A DNA stretch of 64,000 bases, taken from the NCBI RefSeq assembly GCF_003065485.1, contig NZ_CP026951.1:248001-312000 (forward strand), written 5' to 3'. Positions 25,752-34,802 of this stretch are shown here, piece after piece; the first letter of the stretch is position 1; each line of letters opens with the position of its first letter. This DNA is from Salinibacterium hongtaonis. GTDB lineage: Bacteria; Actinomycetota; Actinomycetes; Actinomycetales; Microbacteriaceae. The notes below the pieces were generated by a model. The model did no database searches. It was not told the origin of the DNA and saw nothing but the letters and a program-made list of their open reading frames with translations. Both the position numbers and the translations under genes were made by a program.

Positions 25752-26542
25752 TGACCGAGGTGGTCATCGTCGAGGATGCCGAGGTGGCGGGTCGGCTAGC
25801 GGCCGACATGATCGAGGATCTCGTCAGGCGCGACCCTTGTGCCGTGCTCGGTCTGGCGACAGGGTCGACCCCGCTCACGACGTACCGGTCACTCGCCCAA
25901 CGAGACCTCGACTTCTCGCGGGTGAGGGCGTTTGCGCTCGATGAGTATGTGGGGCTCGAGCCGGGGCATCCGCAGTCGTATCGCGCCGTGATCGACCGCG
26001 AAGTCGTGGCCACGCTGGGACTAGACCCGGCGATGGTGCGGGTGCCGGGCGACGACGGCGTGCTCGATGCGGCGCTCGATGGCCCGCTCGAGGCAGCACT
26101 CGAGGCTGCGGCAGACCGCTATGAACGCGCGATCGAGACGGCGGGCGGCATCGACCTGCAGATTCTCGGGATCGGTGCGAACGGCCACATCGGTTTCAAC
26201 GAGCCCGGCAGTTCGCTCGCCTCGCCCACCAGGGTCAAGGCGCTCACCCGGCAGACCCGCGAAGACAATGCGCGGTTCTTTGCCTCGGTCGACGAGGTCC
26301 CGCGTCACTGCATCACTCAGGGACTCGGCACAATTCTGCGGGCGCGGCACCTCGTGCTCCTCGCCTTTGGCGATCGTAAGGCGGATGCCGTGGCGGCAGC
26401 GATTGAGGGGGCGGTGTCGTCGTCGACGCCCGGGTCCGTCGTGCAGTTGCACCCGCGCGTGACCGCCATTGTCGATGAGGCGGCCGCGTCACGCCTGCGC
26501 TTCGCCGACTATTACCGCGAAGCCTGGGCGGGCAAACCGTAG
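25751..26542 (+). CDS. nagB: Glucosamine-6-phosphate deaminase
   Basis: A 263-residue enzyme converting glucosamine 6-phosphate to fructose 6-phosphate and ammonia. The family markers GLATGSTPL, ALDEYVGL and GIGANGHIGFNEPGS are all present, containing the catalytic Asp and His. It is the last gene of the amino-sugar operon. Its stop is directly followed by the stop of the convergent nagA, leaving no intergenic bases. Confidence 0.96.
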   Translation: MTEVVIVEDAEVAGRLAADMIEDLVRRDPCAVLGLATGSTPLTTYRSLAQRDLDFSRVRAFALDEYVGLEPGHPQSYRAVIDREVVATLGLDPAMVRVPGDDGVLDAALDGPLEAALEAAADRYERAIETAGGIDLQILGIGANGHIGFNEPGSSLASPTRVKALTRQTREDNARFFASVDEVPRHCITQGLGTILRARHLVLLAFGDRKADAVAAAIEGAVSSSTPGSVVQLHPRVTAIVDEAAASRLRFADYYREAWAGKP

Positions 26543-27673
26543 CTAGAGCCGGACTCCCGCCGCCCACACGGCCTCGGCGGCCCACGCGTCGTTGAGCACG
26601 ACAACATCCGCTGCATATCCGCGCGCGAGACGGCCGAACCGATCGCCGAGCCCAACCGCCTTGGCCGGGGTCGCCGTGACAGCAGCGACGGCTGCCACGG
26701 GGTCGATTCCGACCTGCGTTATTGCCTGGTGCAGCGCGGCATCCTGCGTCAGCGTCGACCCCGCGATGGTCGAGGTTCCGCTGAGGAGGGCGCGCCCGTC
26801 GCGCACAGAAACGTTGAGTTCGCCTAGGCGATAGTCGCCGTCGACCGAGCCCGCCGCCGCCATCGCGTCGGTGACCAGCGCAATGCGCCCGCGCGCTGAG
26901 GCGAAGGCGAGCCTCGCAACATCGGAGTGCACATGGGTTCCATCAAGGATTAGCTCGATTGTCACGCGATCGTCTTCGAATGCGGCAATGATGGGCCCGG
27001 GGGCCCGGTGATGGATGCCGGGCATGGCGTTGAACGCGTGGGTCAGCAGTGTTGCGCCACTGTCGAACGCGGCACGCGCGGTTTCATAGCTCGCATCGGT
27101 GTGGCCAATCCCTACGGCGACGCCAGCCGAGGCGAAAGTCTCGATGGCGTCGAATGCGCCGGGCAACTCGGGGGCGATGGTCACCTGGCGCAGGGTGCCC
27201 CTGGCGGCGTGCAATAGCTCATCGATTTCGAAGGACTCAATGGCCCGCAGATGTTCGGAGCTGTGGGCGCCCCGCCGCGCCGGCGAGAGATAGGGCCCCT
27301 CGAGGTGGGAGCCGAGAATAAGTGGATCCGTTTCGGCGAGCGTGGCGACCGTGCGCAGGCTCTCGCGCATCTGGGCAATGGGGTTGGAGACGAGGCTGAG
27401 GACGGATCGTGTTGTTCCGTGCGCCCGATGGGTGAGAAGCGCACCGGCGATCTCCTCTGCGGAGTCGTCAAACGAGTGCCCGCCGCCTCCGTGGCAGTGC
27501 AGGTCGACGAACCCTGGCGTTATGGTGCGGCCGTTCAGGTCGATGCTGGTGTCGGCATCCGGAGCTCGGCCAGCGCCGGTGGCGGTGATGGTGTCACCGT
27601 CGACCAGTAGCCAAAAACCCTCGATGACACCGTCGACATCGATCTTGCGTGCTCCGTGAAACACCGTCGTCAT
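26543..27673 (-). CDS. nagA: N-acetylglucosamine-6-phosphate deacetylase
   Basis: A 376-residue amidohydrolase that deacetylates GlcNAc-6-P ahead of NagB. FVDLHCHGGGG carries the metal-binding motif (His-x-His), GHTDAS and THAFNAMP follow, and LVTDAMAAAG holds the catalytic aspartate. ATG 27673 is chosen: a -10-like TACAGT lies exactly 6 bases upstream on the minus strand, and no ribosome site is seen, so the mRNA may be leaderless. It completes the pathway encoded on the opposite strand. Confidence 0.95.
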   Translation of the reverse strand: MTTVFHGARKIDVDGVIEGFWLLVDGDTITATGAGRAPDADTSIDLNGRTITPGFVDLHCHGGGGHSFDDSAEEIAGALLTHRAHGTTRSVLSLVSNPIAQMRESLRTVATLAETDPLILGSHLEGPYLSPARRGAHSSEHLRAIESFEIDELLHAARGTLRQVTIAPELPGAFDAIETFASAGVAVGIGHTDASYETARAAFDSGATLLTHAFNAMPGIHHRAPGPIIAAFEDDRVTIELILDGTHVHSDVARLAFASARGRIALVTDAMAAAGSVDGDYRLGELNVSVRDGRALLSGTSTIAGSTLTQDAALHQAITQVGIDPVAAVAAVTATPAKAVGLGDRFGRLARGYAADVVVLNDAWAAEAVWAAGVRL

Positions 27674-27740
27674 GGTGTCACTGTATTCCGGGCCGTCCGC
27701 GCGCACAGTAGCGGGATCGCGCGCCCCGCGAATCGGCGGC

Positions 27741-28616
27741 CTACTTGAAGATGATGGTGCGGTGCCCGTCGAGCAGCACGCGGTTCTCGGCGAACCACTT
27801 GACGGCCTGGGTGAGGGTGCGGCTCTCTTCATCCTGGCCAATGGCCATGAGCTCGGCGGGGGAGTGTGTGTGGTCGACACGCACAATGTTCTGCTCGATG
27901 ATTGGCCCCTCGTCGAGGTCGCTCGTCACAAAGTGGGCGGTGGCGCCGATGATCTTCACACCGCGCGCGTGGGCCTGACGGTAGGGGTTTGCCCCCTTGA
28001 ACCCGGGCAGGAACGAGTGGTGGATGTTGATGGCCCTGCCCTCAAGAAATTCACACAGCTCGGGCGAGAGAATCTGCATGTACCGGGCAAGCACCACAAG
28101 CTCGATGTCGTGCTTCTCAACCTCGTCCACAATGCGCGCTTCGAACGCGGCCTTGTCTGCTGCATTGCCGATGGGCATCCGCTCGAAGGGGACCCCGTAG
28201 AACTCGGCGAGGCCAGCGAGCTCGTCGTGGTTGCTGAGCACGAGGGGCACATGGACGGGCAGCTGACCGGCGCGTTCCCGAAAGAGCATGTCGTTAAGGC
28301 AGTGCGCTGCCTTGGAGACGAGCACGAGGGTGCGCAGGGGGCGGCCGACCACGTCGAGGTGCCAGCGCATGTCGTAGTGGGCGACGACGGGCAGAAGCGC
28401 AGCCTCGAACTCGGCGCGCGTTGCCGTGGATTCAACCTGCAGGCGCATGAAGAAGTTGTCGGTGTCGACGCTTGAGAACTGCTGCGACTCCGTGATGTTG
28501 CCGCCAGCGGTAACAATCGCCCCGCTGAGCGCGTGCACGATTCCGGGGCGGTCGTTGCAGACGATGGTGAGTACCCAATGGGTGGAGTCAAGTGCAGTGG
28601 GAGGGAGCGAGTTCAC
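27741..28616 (-). CDS. purU: Formyltetrahydrofolate deformylase
   Basis: A 291-residue enzyme hydrolysing 10-formyl-THF to formate and THF. An N-terminal ACT domain (about residues 14-90, CNDRPGIVHALSG) precedes a formyl transferase fold with the catalytic Asn-His-Asp residues in INIHHSFLPGFKGANPY and TSDLDEGPII. The GTG at 28616 has the -10-like TACTCT (minus strand, 28623-28628) 6 bases upstream and no ribosome site. It helps balance the one-carbon pool with the nearby glyA and folD. Confidence 0.95.
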   Translation of the reverse strand: MNSLPPTALDSTHWVLTIVCNDRPGIVHALSGAIVTAGGNITESQQFSSVDTDNFFMRLQVESTATRAEFEAALLPVVAHYDMRWHLDVVGRPLRTLVLVSKAAHCLNDMLFRERAGQLPVHVPLVLSNHDELAGLAEFYGVPFERMPIGNAADKAAFEARIVDEVEKHDIELVVLARYMQILSPELCEFLEGRAINIHHSFLPGFKGANPYRQAHARGVKIIGATAHFVTSDLDEGPIIEQNIVRVDHTHSPAELMAIGQDEESRTLTQAVKWFAENRVLLDGHRTIIFK

Positions 28617-28729
28617 GGTTCAAGAGTAGAGGTCGGACGGCCCTCGGATAGAATGAGTGGTCGTCGCGCGCTCGCGGCGGCCCGTTGGCGGCGTCACGCC
28701 ACACCCCCGGATCGGTTCTCTTACATCCC

Positions 28730-30001
28730 ATGAGCGCGCCTCAGACTCGCACCCCACTGCCTCCTTTTCCTTACCTCGCTCTGTTCACTGTCGCCGTGGC
28801 GACGTTCCTCAGCGTCACGATCGAGATGCTGCCGACGGGCCTTTTGCCCGAAATGAGCGATGAGCTCGGCGTCACGGAGTCCATGATCGGTCTCACCGTG
28901 AGCGTTTTCGCTTTCACGGTTGTGCTGTCGAGCGCGTTGCTCTCGCACCTCACACGCCGGTTCGACCGTCACAAGCTCGTGGTCATCGTGCTGTTGGTGC
29001 TCGCGGCGAGCACGGTTCTGACGGCCTTCGCGCCCAACTATGGCGTTCTCATCGCGTCACGAGTGCTCGGCGGGTTGGCCCACGGGCTCTTCTGGGCGGT
29101 CATGGGGGCCTACGCTTCCTACCTCGTTCCCAAGGAGCAGCTCGGGCGCGCCGTGTCGATCTCTCTCGGCGGCGGCTCGCTTGCGTTCGTCTTTGGGGTG
29201 CCTCTGGGCGTGACGCTGGGTCACGCGGTCGGATGGCGCATGGCGTTTCTTGTGCTTGCGGGGCTTGCTCTTGTCGGCACGTTCTTTGTCTACAAGTTCC
29301 TCCCTCCGGTCAAGGCGGGCGCGATCACGCCCACCATGAGCATCGCTGTCGCGAGCAGCACATCCACGGGTTCAGTCACGGTGCTCGCCGACTCAACCCA
29401 CGCACCGCGTCGGGAGCAGTCGGTTCTCGCCGTCGTCATCGTGTGCCTGATCACGGCAGTCACGATGATCGGGCAGTACACCTTCTACACCTACATCACG
29501 CCGTTCCTCGAGCGTTCGGTGGGGGTGAGCAAGGACTTCATCAGCCCCGCACTCTTCGGCTACGGCGTCATGGGGCTGCTGTCCCTCGTCATCGTGGCGG
29601 CGTGGCTGGGCAGTCGGCCTCGGCTCGGTCTCATCATCGCGCTCGTCACCGTTTTCGTGTCTGTGCTCACGCTCGCAGTGTGGCCGGGCTTCCTCTGGCT
29701 CGGCATCATCGCCTTCCTCATGTGGGGGCTGGCAGGGGGCATGTTGCCGCCGTTGCTTCAGACGCGCGTGTTGCGGGCGGCACCCGCCCGCATCCGCGAC
29801 GTCTCGAGCGCGTTCTATACGACAGCCTTCAACTCGGGCATTGGCGGCGGTGCGCTAGTCGGAGCGCTGGCGCTTGAGCACTGGGGGCTTGGCGTTTTGC
29901 CCTACATTCATGCGGCGTTCTTGGTGGTTGCCATCCTTTTGGTGATCGTGGCGGATGTTGTGCTCCACGGAGTGAAACAGCGCCGGGTTATCGAGCACTA
30001 G
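28730..30001 (+). CDS. MFS transporter, DHA1/AraJ-like efflux type
   Basis: A 423-residue major facilitator with about 12 hydrophobic segments. The loop 2-3 region reads LSHLTRRFDRHKLVV, and VTIEMLPTGLLPEMS early in TM1 is typical of the drug/sugar efflux (DHA1) branch. A polar loop of about 40 residues separates the two halves. ATG 28730 has no clear ribosome site. The exported substrate is not predictable, and the flanking genes give no clue. Confidence 0.85.
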   Translation: MSAPQTRTPLPPFPYLALFTVAVATFLSVTIEMLPTGLLPEMSDELGVTESMIGLTVSVFAFTVVLSSALLSHLTRRFDRHKLVVIVLLVLAASTVLTAFAPNYGVLIASRVLGGLAHGLFWAVMGAYASYLVPKEQLGRAVSISLGGGSLAFVFGVPLGVTLGHAVGWRMAFLVLAGLALVGTFFVYKFLPPVKAGAITPTMSIAVASSTSTGSVTVLADSTHAPRREQSVLAVVIVCLITAVTMIGQYTFYTYITPFLERSVGVSKDFISPALFGYGVMGLLSLVIVAAWLGSRPRLGLIIALVTVFVSVLTLAVWPGFLWLGIIAFLMWGLAGGMLPPLLQTRVLRAAPARIRDVSSAFYTTAFNSGIGGGALVGALALEHWGLGVLPYIHAAFLVVAILLVIVADVVLHGVKQRRVIEH

Positions 30002-30138
30002 AGGCACGAAGGACCTCCCCATTTGGGGGCTTTCTGCCGGTGTATGCGGCTCAGTAAGCTTTCCGACGTTCCTGCTGAGCTTCATTCAGCCTTCGGCTTG
30101 ATGGGCTATCGCGGGCCATCAACCATCGGAGCCCCTTC

Positions 30139-31377
30139 ATGTCTTCTTCCCCCCGTCTTGATCTCCTGCGCACCGGCCGCCGCCGGGCCGCGGCGGTCGC
30201 TGTCGCGACCGTAGTTCTCGCAGCCCCTTTGTTGGTCGCGGGGCCAGCCATGGCCGTGCCCGAATTCCCCATCACGGCAGTCTCCTTCGGGCAGTCCACA
30301 ATCGACATCGGTGAGCGTTTCACGGCCCATTTCAATGGCGACACAAGCCTCACCGAAATCGACAGCGCAGGCGGCTTCATCTGCATGTCGGAATACAAGA
30401 ACCGGGCAGAGCTCAACACGACCGGTGTGAGTACCGCCCAGGCGCAAGCAGATTTCGCACTCCTCACGGGTGACAACATGGCATTCGAAGAGGGCGACGA
30501 GTACTCGGTGGCGTTCCACGAGCGCGTTACTACGTGCGACGCTCCTGCTTGGGGCGACGCCAGCGCGGTCTTCGCCAGCATCACGGTCGGAGCCCTGCCC
30601 GTCGTGGCCCCGCCGTGTGCCGACTGCACCGTGGCTGCAGCCCCCATCGCGCTTAAGCAGGGCGTAGCGGTAGACGTGCAGGTGCCGCTCCAGCTTGCCG
30701 GCGCATGGGACTGGACCTCATACGGCTGGGTTGCGGCTGGCCCGCAGTCCGGTAACGCTGGCGTTGTCACCCCGTTCAGTGGCCTCATGTTCGAATCGAT
30801 CGAGTCCCCGGGAGTAGCTCCCCAGCTGAGGATCGTCGGAACCCCCATCTACAGCGGTTCGTTCAACGCAGGACTCGTAGTTGGTAACGGCACCAACTAT
30901 GCAGAGGCGCCGCTCATCCTGAACATCGCGGCCGCTCCTGGCAACAGTGCCGTCACGATCGGCGCCGCTACCGGTGCTCCGATTGCGGGCGCCCCGGTCA
31001 ACGTCGTCATGTCTGGTCTCCAGCCCGGTGCCGCGTTTAGCGTTACTGTGCGGTCAACCCCGGTCATCATCGGTTCGGGAACAGTGGCGATCGACGGTGT
31101 TCTTGCACAGTCCTTCACGATTCCCGCGGGACTTGAGGCTGGGCGTCACTCGGTGACCCTCTCAAGCACGCTGGCAAACGGCTCAACCGTCACCGCGGTG
31201 TTGTACTTCACCGTGTCGGCAACGGGAACTCTCGTGGCAGTGTCGCTCTCCCAGCCCGCGCTGGCCGCCACGGGTGCAGACGCCACTCCCGCCGTCGTCG
31301 TGGCGGGCACGCTTCTGCTGCTCGGTTCGGCGTTTGCCGGTGCAGCCGTCTATCGTCGCCGCAAGGTCGCCGCGTAG
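30139..31377 (+). CDS. Secreted surface protein with LAXTG sorting signal
   Basis: A 412-residue exported protein of unknown function. The signal peptide spans about residues 1-39 (RTGRRR then a hydrophobic core and AMA cleavage site). The body is Thr/Ser/Gly-rich beta-type sequence without a recognised catalytic domain. It contains a few cysteines (FICMSEY, TTCDA, PPCADCT) that could form disulfides. The C-terminus has LAATG at residues 375-379, then a hydrophobic span and YRRRKVAA: a sorting signal of the class E sortase type. No sortase gene is in the window. Confidence 0.82.
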   Translation: MSSSPRLDLLRTGRRRAAAVAVATVVLAAPLLVAGPAMAVPEFPITAVSFGQSTIDIGERFTAHFNGDTSLTEIDSAGGFICMSEYKNRAELNTTGVSTAQAQADFALLTGDNMAFEEGDEYSVAFHERVTTCDAPAWGDASAVFASITVGALPVVAPPCADCTVAAAPIALKQGVAVDVQVPLQLAGAWDWTSYGWVAAGPQSGNAGVVTPFSGLMFESIESPGVAPQLRIVGTPIYSGSFNAGLVVGNGTNYAEAPLILNIAAAPGNSAVTIGAATGAPIAGAPVNVVMSGLQPGAAFSVTVRSTPVIIGSGTVAIDGVLAQSFTIPAGLEAGRHSVTLSSTLANGSTVTAVLYFTVSATGTLVAVSLSQPALAATGADATPAVVVAGTLLLLGSAFAGAAVYRRRKVAA

Positions 31378-31396
31378 TCAACGCGTTTCAGGAGAG

Positions 31397-31436
31397 GGCC
31401 CGCAGCGCGTGACAACGTTCAGCTGCGGGCCTTTTT
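31397..31436 (+). terminator. Terminator after the surface protein
   Basis: GGCCCGCAGC (31397-31406) pairs perfectly with GCTGCGGGCC (31422-31431), followed by five T. The loop is 15 bases. It separates the surface protein gene from the glyA unit. Confidence 0.85.
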
Positions 31437-31460
31437 CCGTTCGGATGCTGCGCTAGAATT

Positions 31461-31545
31461 GCAGGGTCGCGACTGGCGTTGAGGTGGGCAACCACCGGGG
31501 AGCGACTGACATCGACGCGGCCGTACGCCTGGGCCGCCCGAGACC
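31461..31545 (+). ncRNA. ZTP (pfl) riboswitch upstream of glyA-folD
   Basis: The conserved pfl blocks are present in order: GGGTCGCGACTGGCG (31464-31478), a hairpin GGTGG/CCACC, then CCACCGGGGAGCGAC, and after a variable stem CGCCTGGGC (31527-31535). A -10 hexamer TAGAAT at 31454-31459 would start transcription at about 31466, just at the aptamer edge. In known cases the motif senses ZTP/ZMP, signalling low 10-formyl-THF, and turns on one-carbon genes such as glyA and folD. No clear intrinsic terminator is seen before the glyA ribosome site, so translational control or another mechanism is possible. Confidence 0.9.
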
Positions 31546-31592
31546 TGGCTCGCGCCGGGGTACCTTGGTCATGTCAGTCGTAAGGAGCCCAC

Positions 31593-32891
31593 GTGAACGA
31601 CAAACTTCCCTCCACCTTCACCGACCCGCTGTCGAGTGTTGACCCCGAGATCGCCGCTGTGCTCGAGCAGGAGCTCGGCCGCCAGCGCGGAACACTCGAG
31701 ATGATCGCGAGCGAGAACTTCGTTTCGCGTGCCATTCTCGAGGCGCAGGGTTCAGTACTCACCAACAAGTACGCCGAGGGTTACCCCGGCCGTCGCTACT
31801 ACGGCGGGTGTGAATTCGTCGACATCGCCGAGGACCTGGCCCGCGACCGTGCCAAGGCGCTCTTTGGAGCCGGCTACGCCAATGTGCAGCCCCACTCCGG
31901 CGCCCAGGCCAACGCTGCAGTGCTCATGGCACTCGCCTCGCCCGGCGACCGCATCCTGGGTCTCGAGCTTGCCCACGGTGGTCACCTCACCCACGGCATG
32001 AAGCTCAACTTCTCGGGCAAGCTCTACGACGCCAACTCTTACGGCGTGAACCCCGAGACCAACCTCGTCGACATGGATATCGTGCGCGACCAGGCGCTCG
32101 CGGTGAAGCCCGCCGTGATCATCGCCGGATGGTCGGCCTACCCCCGCCAGCTCGACTTCGCTGCCTTCCGCGCGATCGCCGACGAGGTCGGCGCCAAGCT
32201 CTGGGTCGACATGGCGCACTTCGCCGGACTCGTTGCTACGGGCCTGCACCCGTCGCCCGTGCCCTACGCGGATGTTGTCAGCAGCACCGCGCACAAGACT
32301 CTTGCTGGTCCGCGCTCCGGGTTCATCCTCACCAATGATCTTGAGACGCACAAGAAGATCAACTCCGCTGTGTTCCCCGGACAGCAGGGTGGGCCGCTCA
32401 TGCACGTGATCGCCGCCAAGGCGACCGCGTTCAAGCTGGCCGCAGAGGAGGAGTTCAAGGACCGTCAGGAGCGCACCGTTCGCGGCGCCCGCATCCTCGC
32501 CGAGCGCCTCATGAAGGACGACGCCAAGGCTGCCGGCATCGACCTGCTCACGGGGGGAACGGATGTTCACCTCGTGCTCGTGGACCTGCGCACGTCGGAG
32601 ATCCACGGCAAGGATGCCGAAGACATCCTGCACTCGGTCGGCATCACCGTGAACCGCAACTCCGTGCCCAACGACCCCCGCCCGCCGCTCACGCCCTCTG
32701 GCGTTCGCATCGGCACCCCGGCGCTCGCAACCCGCGGCTTCGGCGACGAGGAGTTCACCGAGGTGGCCGACATCATCGCGACCGCCCTCATGCCGAACCC
32801 CGACATCGAGTCGCTGCGTGCACGCGTGCAGAGGCTCGCCGACGGATTCCCCCTCTACCCGGGCCTTCAGAGCCCCGGTACCTGGGCCTAA
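31593..32891 (+). CDS. glyA: Serine hydroxymethyltransferase
   Basis: A 432-residue PLP enzyme interconverting serine and glycine with transfer of a one-carbon unit to THF. The PLP lysine is K235 in [13 protein letters not shown]; the N-terminal IASENFVS and the YPGRRYYGG active-site segments are intact. GTG 31593 has TAAGGAG at 5 bases. It lies behind the ZTP riboswitch and 84 bases before folD, with which it is probably co-transcribed. Confidence 0.97.
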   Translation: MNDKLPSTFTDPLSSVDPEIAAVLEQELGRQRGTLEMIASENFVSRAILEAQGSVLTNKYAEGYPGRRYYGGCEFVDIAEDLARDRAKALFGAGYANVQPHSGAQANAAVLMALASPGDRILGLELAHGGHLTHGMKLNFSGKLYDANSYGVNPETNLVDMDIVRDQALAVKPAVIIAGWSAYPRQLDFAAFRAIADEVGAKLWVDMAHFAGLVATGLHPSPVPYADVVSSTAHKTLAGPRSGFILTNDLETHKKINSAVFPGQQGGPLMHVIAAKATAFKLAAEEEFKDRQERTVRGARILAERLMKDDAKAAGIDLLTGGTDVHLVLVDLRTSEIHGKDAEDILHSVGITVNRNSVPNDPRPPLTPSGVRIGTPALATRGFGDEEFTEVADIIATALMPNPDIESLRARVQRLADGFPLYPGLQSPGTWA

Positions 32892-32975
32892 GCACACCAG
32901 TGCTTCTGGCCGCCGACCGCCGCACCCCGGGTGCTGCGACGGCGGCCAGAGGCGTTCGCTGAGAGGAATCGAACC

Positions 32976-33857
32976 ATGACTGCAACCGTTCTCGACGGCG
33001 TCGCGACGGCATCCGCCGTCAAGGCAGAGCTCGCTGGCCGCATCGCCGCCCTCAAGGCGAAGGGCATTACGCCCGGGCTCGGCACGCTGCTCGTGGGCGA
33101 CGACCCCGGGTCGCGGTCGTACGTTGCGGGCAAGCACCGCGACTGTGCCGAGGTGGGCATCGAGTCGATTCGCGTCGATCTGCCCGCGACGGCGACGGAT
33201 GCCGACGTGCTCGCCGCGATCGCCGATCTGAACGCAAACCCCGCCGTGACGGGCTACATTGTTCAGCTCCCGCTGCCTCAGGGGCTCGACGAGCACGCCG
33301 CTCTTGAGGCCATTGACCCCGCTAAGGATGCCGACGGCCTGCACCCCACAAACCTTGGTCGGTTGGTTCTCGGCATCGAAGGCGAGCTCGATTCGCCCCT
33401 GCCGTGCACCCCGGCGGGCATCGTCGAGATGCTGCAGCGCTATGACGTGCCGATTAGCGGAAAGCACGTTACTGTCGTGGGCCGCGGCCTCACCGTCGGT
33501 CGCCCGCTCGGCCTGCTCTTCACCCGCAAGGGTTTGGATGCCACGGTCACCCTCACGCATTCGCGCACGGTCGACCTGGCCGCGGAGGTGCGCCGCGCCG
33601 ACATCGTCGTTGCCGCCGTCGGTGTCGCCCATCTGATCAAGCCCGACTGGATCAAGCCGGGTGCTGCCGTGCTCGACGTTGGCATCACGCGAGTGCAGGA
33701 CGAAGAGACCGGCAAGGGCAAGCTCACGGGCGACGTCGACCCGGCCGTTGCCGAGGTTGCTGGCTACCTCTCGCCGAACCCGGGTGGGGTCGGGCCGATG
33801 ACCCGTGCGATGCTGCTTGCCAACGTGGTCAAGGCCGCGGAGCGAGACGCCCGCTAG
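32976..33857 (+). CDS. folD: Methylene-THF dehydrogenase / methenyl-THF cyclohydrolase
   Basis: A 293-residue bifunctional FolD converting 5,10-methylene-THF to 10-formyl-THF with [18 protein letters not shown] holds the catalytic lysine region, [12 protein letters not shown] and the PxTPxG-type segment [11 protein letters not shown] follow, and [12 protein letters not shown] is the nucleotide-binding part. ATG 32976 is preceded by GAGAGGA. Its stop codon lies inside a 13-bp tandem duplication (33846-33871). Confidence 0.97.
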   Translation: MTATVLDGVATASAVKAELAGRIAALKAKGITPGLGTLLVGDDPGSRSYVAGKHRDCAEVGIESIRVDLPATATDADVLAAIADLNANPAVTGYIVQLPLPQGLDEHAALEAIDPAKDADGLHPTNLGRLVLGIEGELDSPLPCTPAGIVEMLQRYDVPISGKHVTVVGRGLTVGRPLGLLFTRKGLDATVTLTHSRTVDLAAEVRRADIVVAAVGVAHLIKPDWIKPGAAVLDVGITRVQDEETGKGKLTGDVDPAVAEVAGYLSPNPGGVGPMTRAMLLANVVKAAERDAR

Positions 33858-33871
33858 TGACGCCCGCTAGT
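33846..33871. repeat. 13-bp tandem duplication across the folD stop
   Basis: GACGCCCGCTAGT is present twice, head to tail, at 33846-33858 and 33859-33871. The folD stop TAG (33855-33857) is in the first copy; the second copy is in another frame. Confidence 0.9.
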
Positions 33872-33884
33872 TACCCCGCCCTGC

Positions 33885-33939
33885 GAGGGGTCCCAAATGC
33901 GGCTTCGGGACGCTCGCCGCGACTCATTTCGGACCCCTC
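33885..33939. repeat. 55-nt palindromic intergenic repeat, copy A
   Basis: Outer arms GAGGGGTCC and GGACCCCTC, extended inward by AAATG and CATTT with one mismatch between them, enclose a GC-rich core with CTTCG. The element is 55 nt long, the same as the related copy at 45126-45180, about 80 percent identical. It lies between the convergent folD and dedA genes. Confidence 0.85.
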
Positions 33940-34669
33940 AGCGGGGCTGAACGTCCGCGTCGGCGTCCGCGTCGGCATCCGTTGCTTCTGCTACCACCGC
34001 GGCGACCTTGTCGGCCGCAGCGTGTGCCCGCCGGTTGGCGATAGCGGTGCGCCCGCCCTTGTAGAGCTCGCGCAGGATCGGAATGCCCGAGAGCAGCACG
34101 ATGCCGATGATGAAGTACTCGGAGTATTCGGCGACAAAATCGATCTGCCCGAGAAAGAAGCCAACGAGGGTGAGCCCGACGCCCCACAGGAAGGCGCCGA
34201 TCAGGTTAAAGAGGGCGAAGTGTCGCCACGGCATGCGTCCGACGCCAGCCGCGACGGGCACGAACGCACGAAAGATGGGCAGGAACCGGGCGATGATGAT
34301 CGCCTTGCCGCCGTGCTTCTCGAAGAACTCGTTGGTGCGCTCAACGTTGGCGGGGTTGAAGAGGCGGCTTTGCTCGCGCTTGAACACGGCGGGGCCGGCC
34401 TTGCGTCCGATCGCATAGGCCATCTGGTCGCCGGCGAAAGCGGCAACGAAGATGACGAGCACGGTGACGCCGATGGGCAGGCCGATGAAGCCGGTTGCCG
34501 TAAGGAGACCCACCGTGAAGAGCAGAGAGTCTCCCGGCAGGAACGAGAGCACGATAACGCCGGTTTCGACGAAGACCACGGCGGCAACCCCGAGGAGAAC
34601 GAACGGTCCGAACCAGTGGATGAGCCAGTCGGCGTCGAGAAAGTCGATGCCGAAGAGGGCGGGGAGCAT
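33938..34669 (-). CDS. DedA-family membrane protein
   Basis: A 243-residue membrane protein of the DedA/VTT family (undecaprenyl-phosphate or lipid scramblase-like transporters). Visible features are FVETGVIVLSFLPGDSLLF near residue 34, the F-x-R-x-x-P loop as RFLPIFRAFVPVAAGVGRM, and about five hydrophobic segments. The C-terminus ends in an alternating Asp-Ala tail, coded by GC-rich repeats. ATG 34669 is preceded by AAAGGA. The 3' end touches the palindromic repeat A. Confidence 0.92.
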   Translation of the reverse strand: MLPALFGIDFLDADWLIHWFGPFVLLGVAAVVFVETGVIVLSFLPGDSLLFTVGLLTATGFIGLPIGVTVLVIFVAAFAGDQMAYAIGRKAGPAVFKREQSRLFNPANVERTNEFFEKHGGKAIIIARFLPIFRAFVPVAAGVGRMPWRHFALFNLIGAFLWGVGLTLVGFFLGQIDFVAEYSEYFIIGIVLLSGIPILRELYKGGRTAIANRRAHAAADKVAAVVAEATDADADADADVQPR

Positions 34670-34802
34670 TGAGGGATTCCTTTCCGGGGATGCGTCACGA
34701 CGCCGGTCCGACAGCGACGCAGCGGTTCGTCCGAGGGGGATGCCTGGCAAAGCCGCGACGGCCCAACCCTAGCAAGACCGCCCGGGAGTGTGCCGAGCGG
34801 GG

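Noticed and set aside
30010-30035. Small hairpin CCCC-ATTT-GGGG after the MFS gene as terminator
   Set aside because: The stem is only four to five pairs and the T run is interrupted.
31752-33632. A 626-codon reading frame antisense to glyA and folD
   Set aside because: It runs opposite two clear enzymes, has no recognisable domain and is a by-product of high GC codon use.
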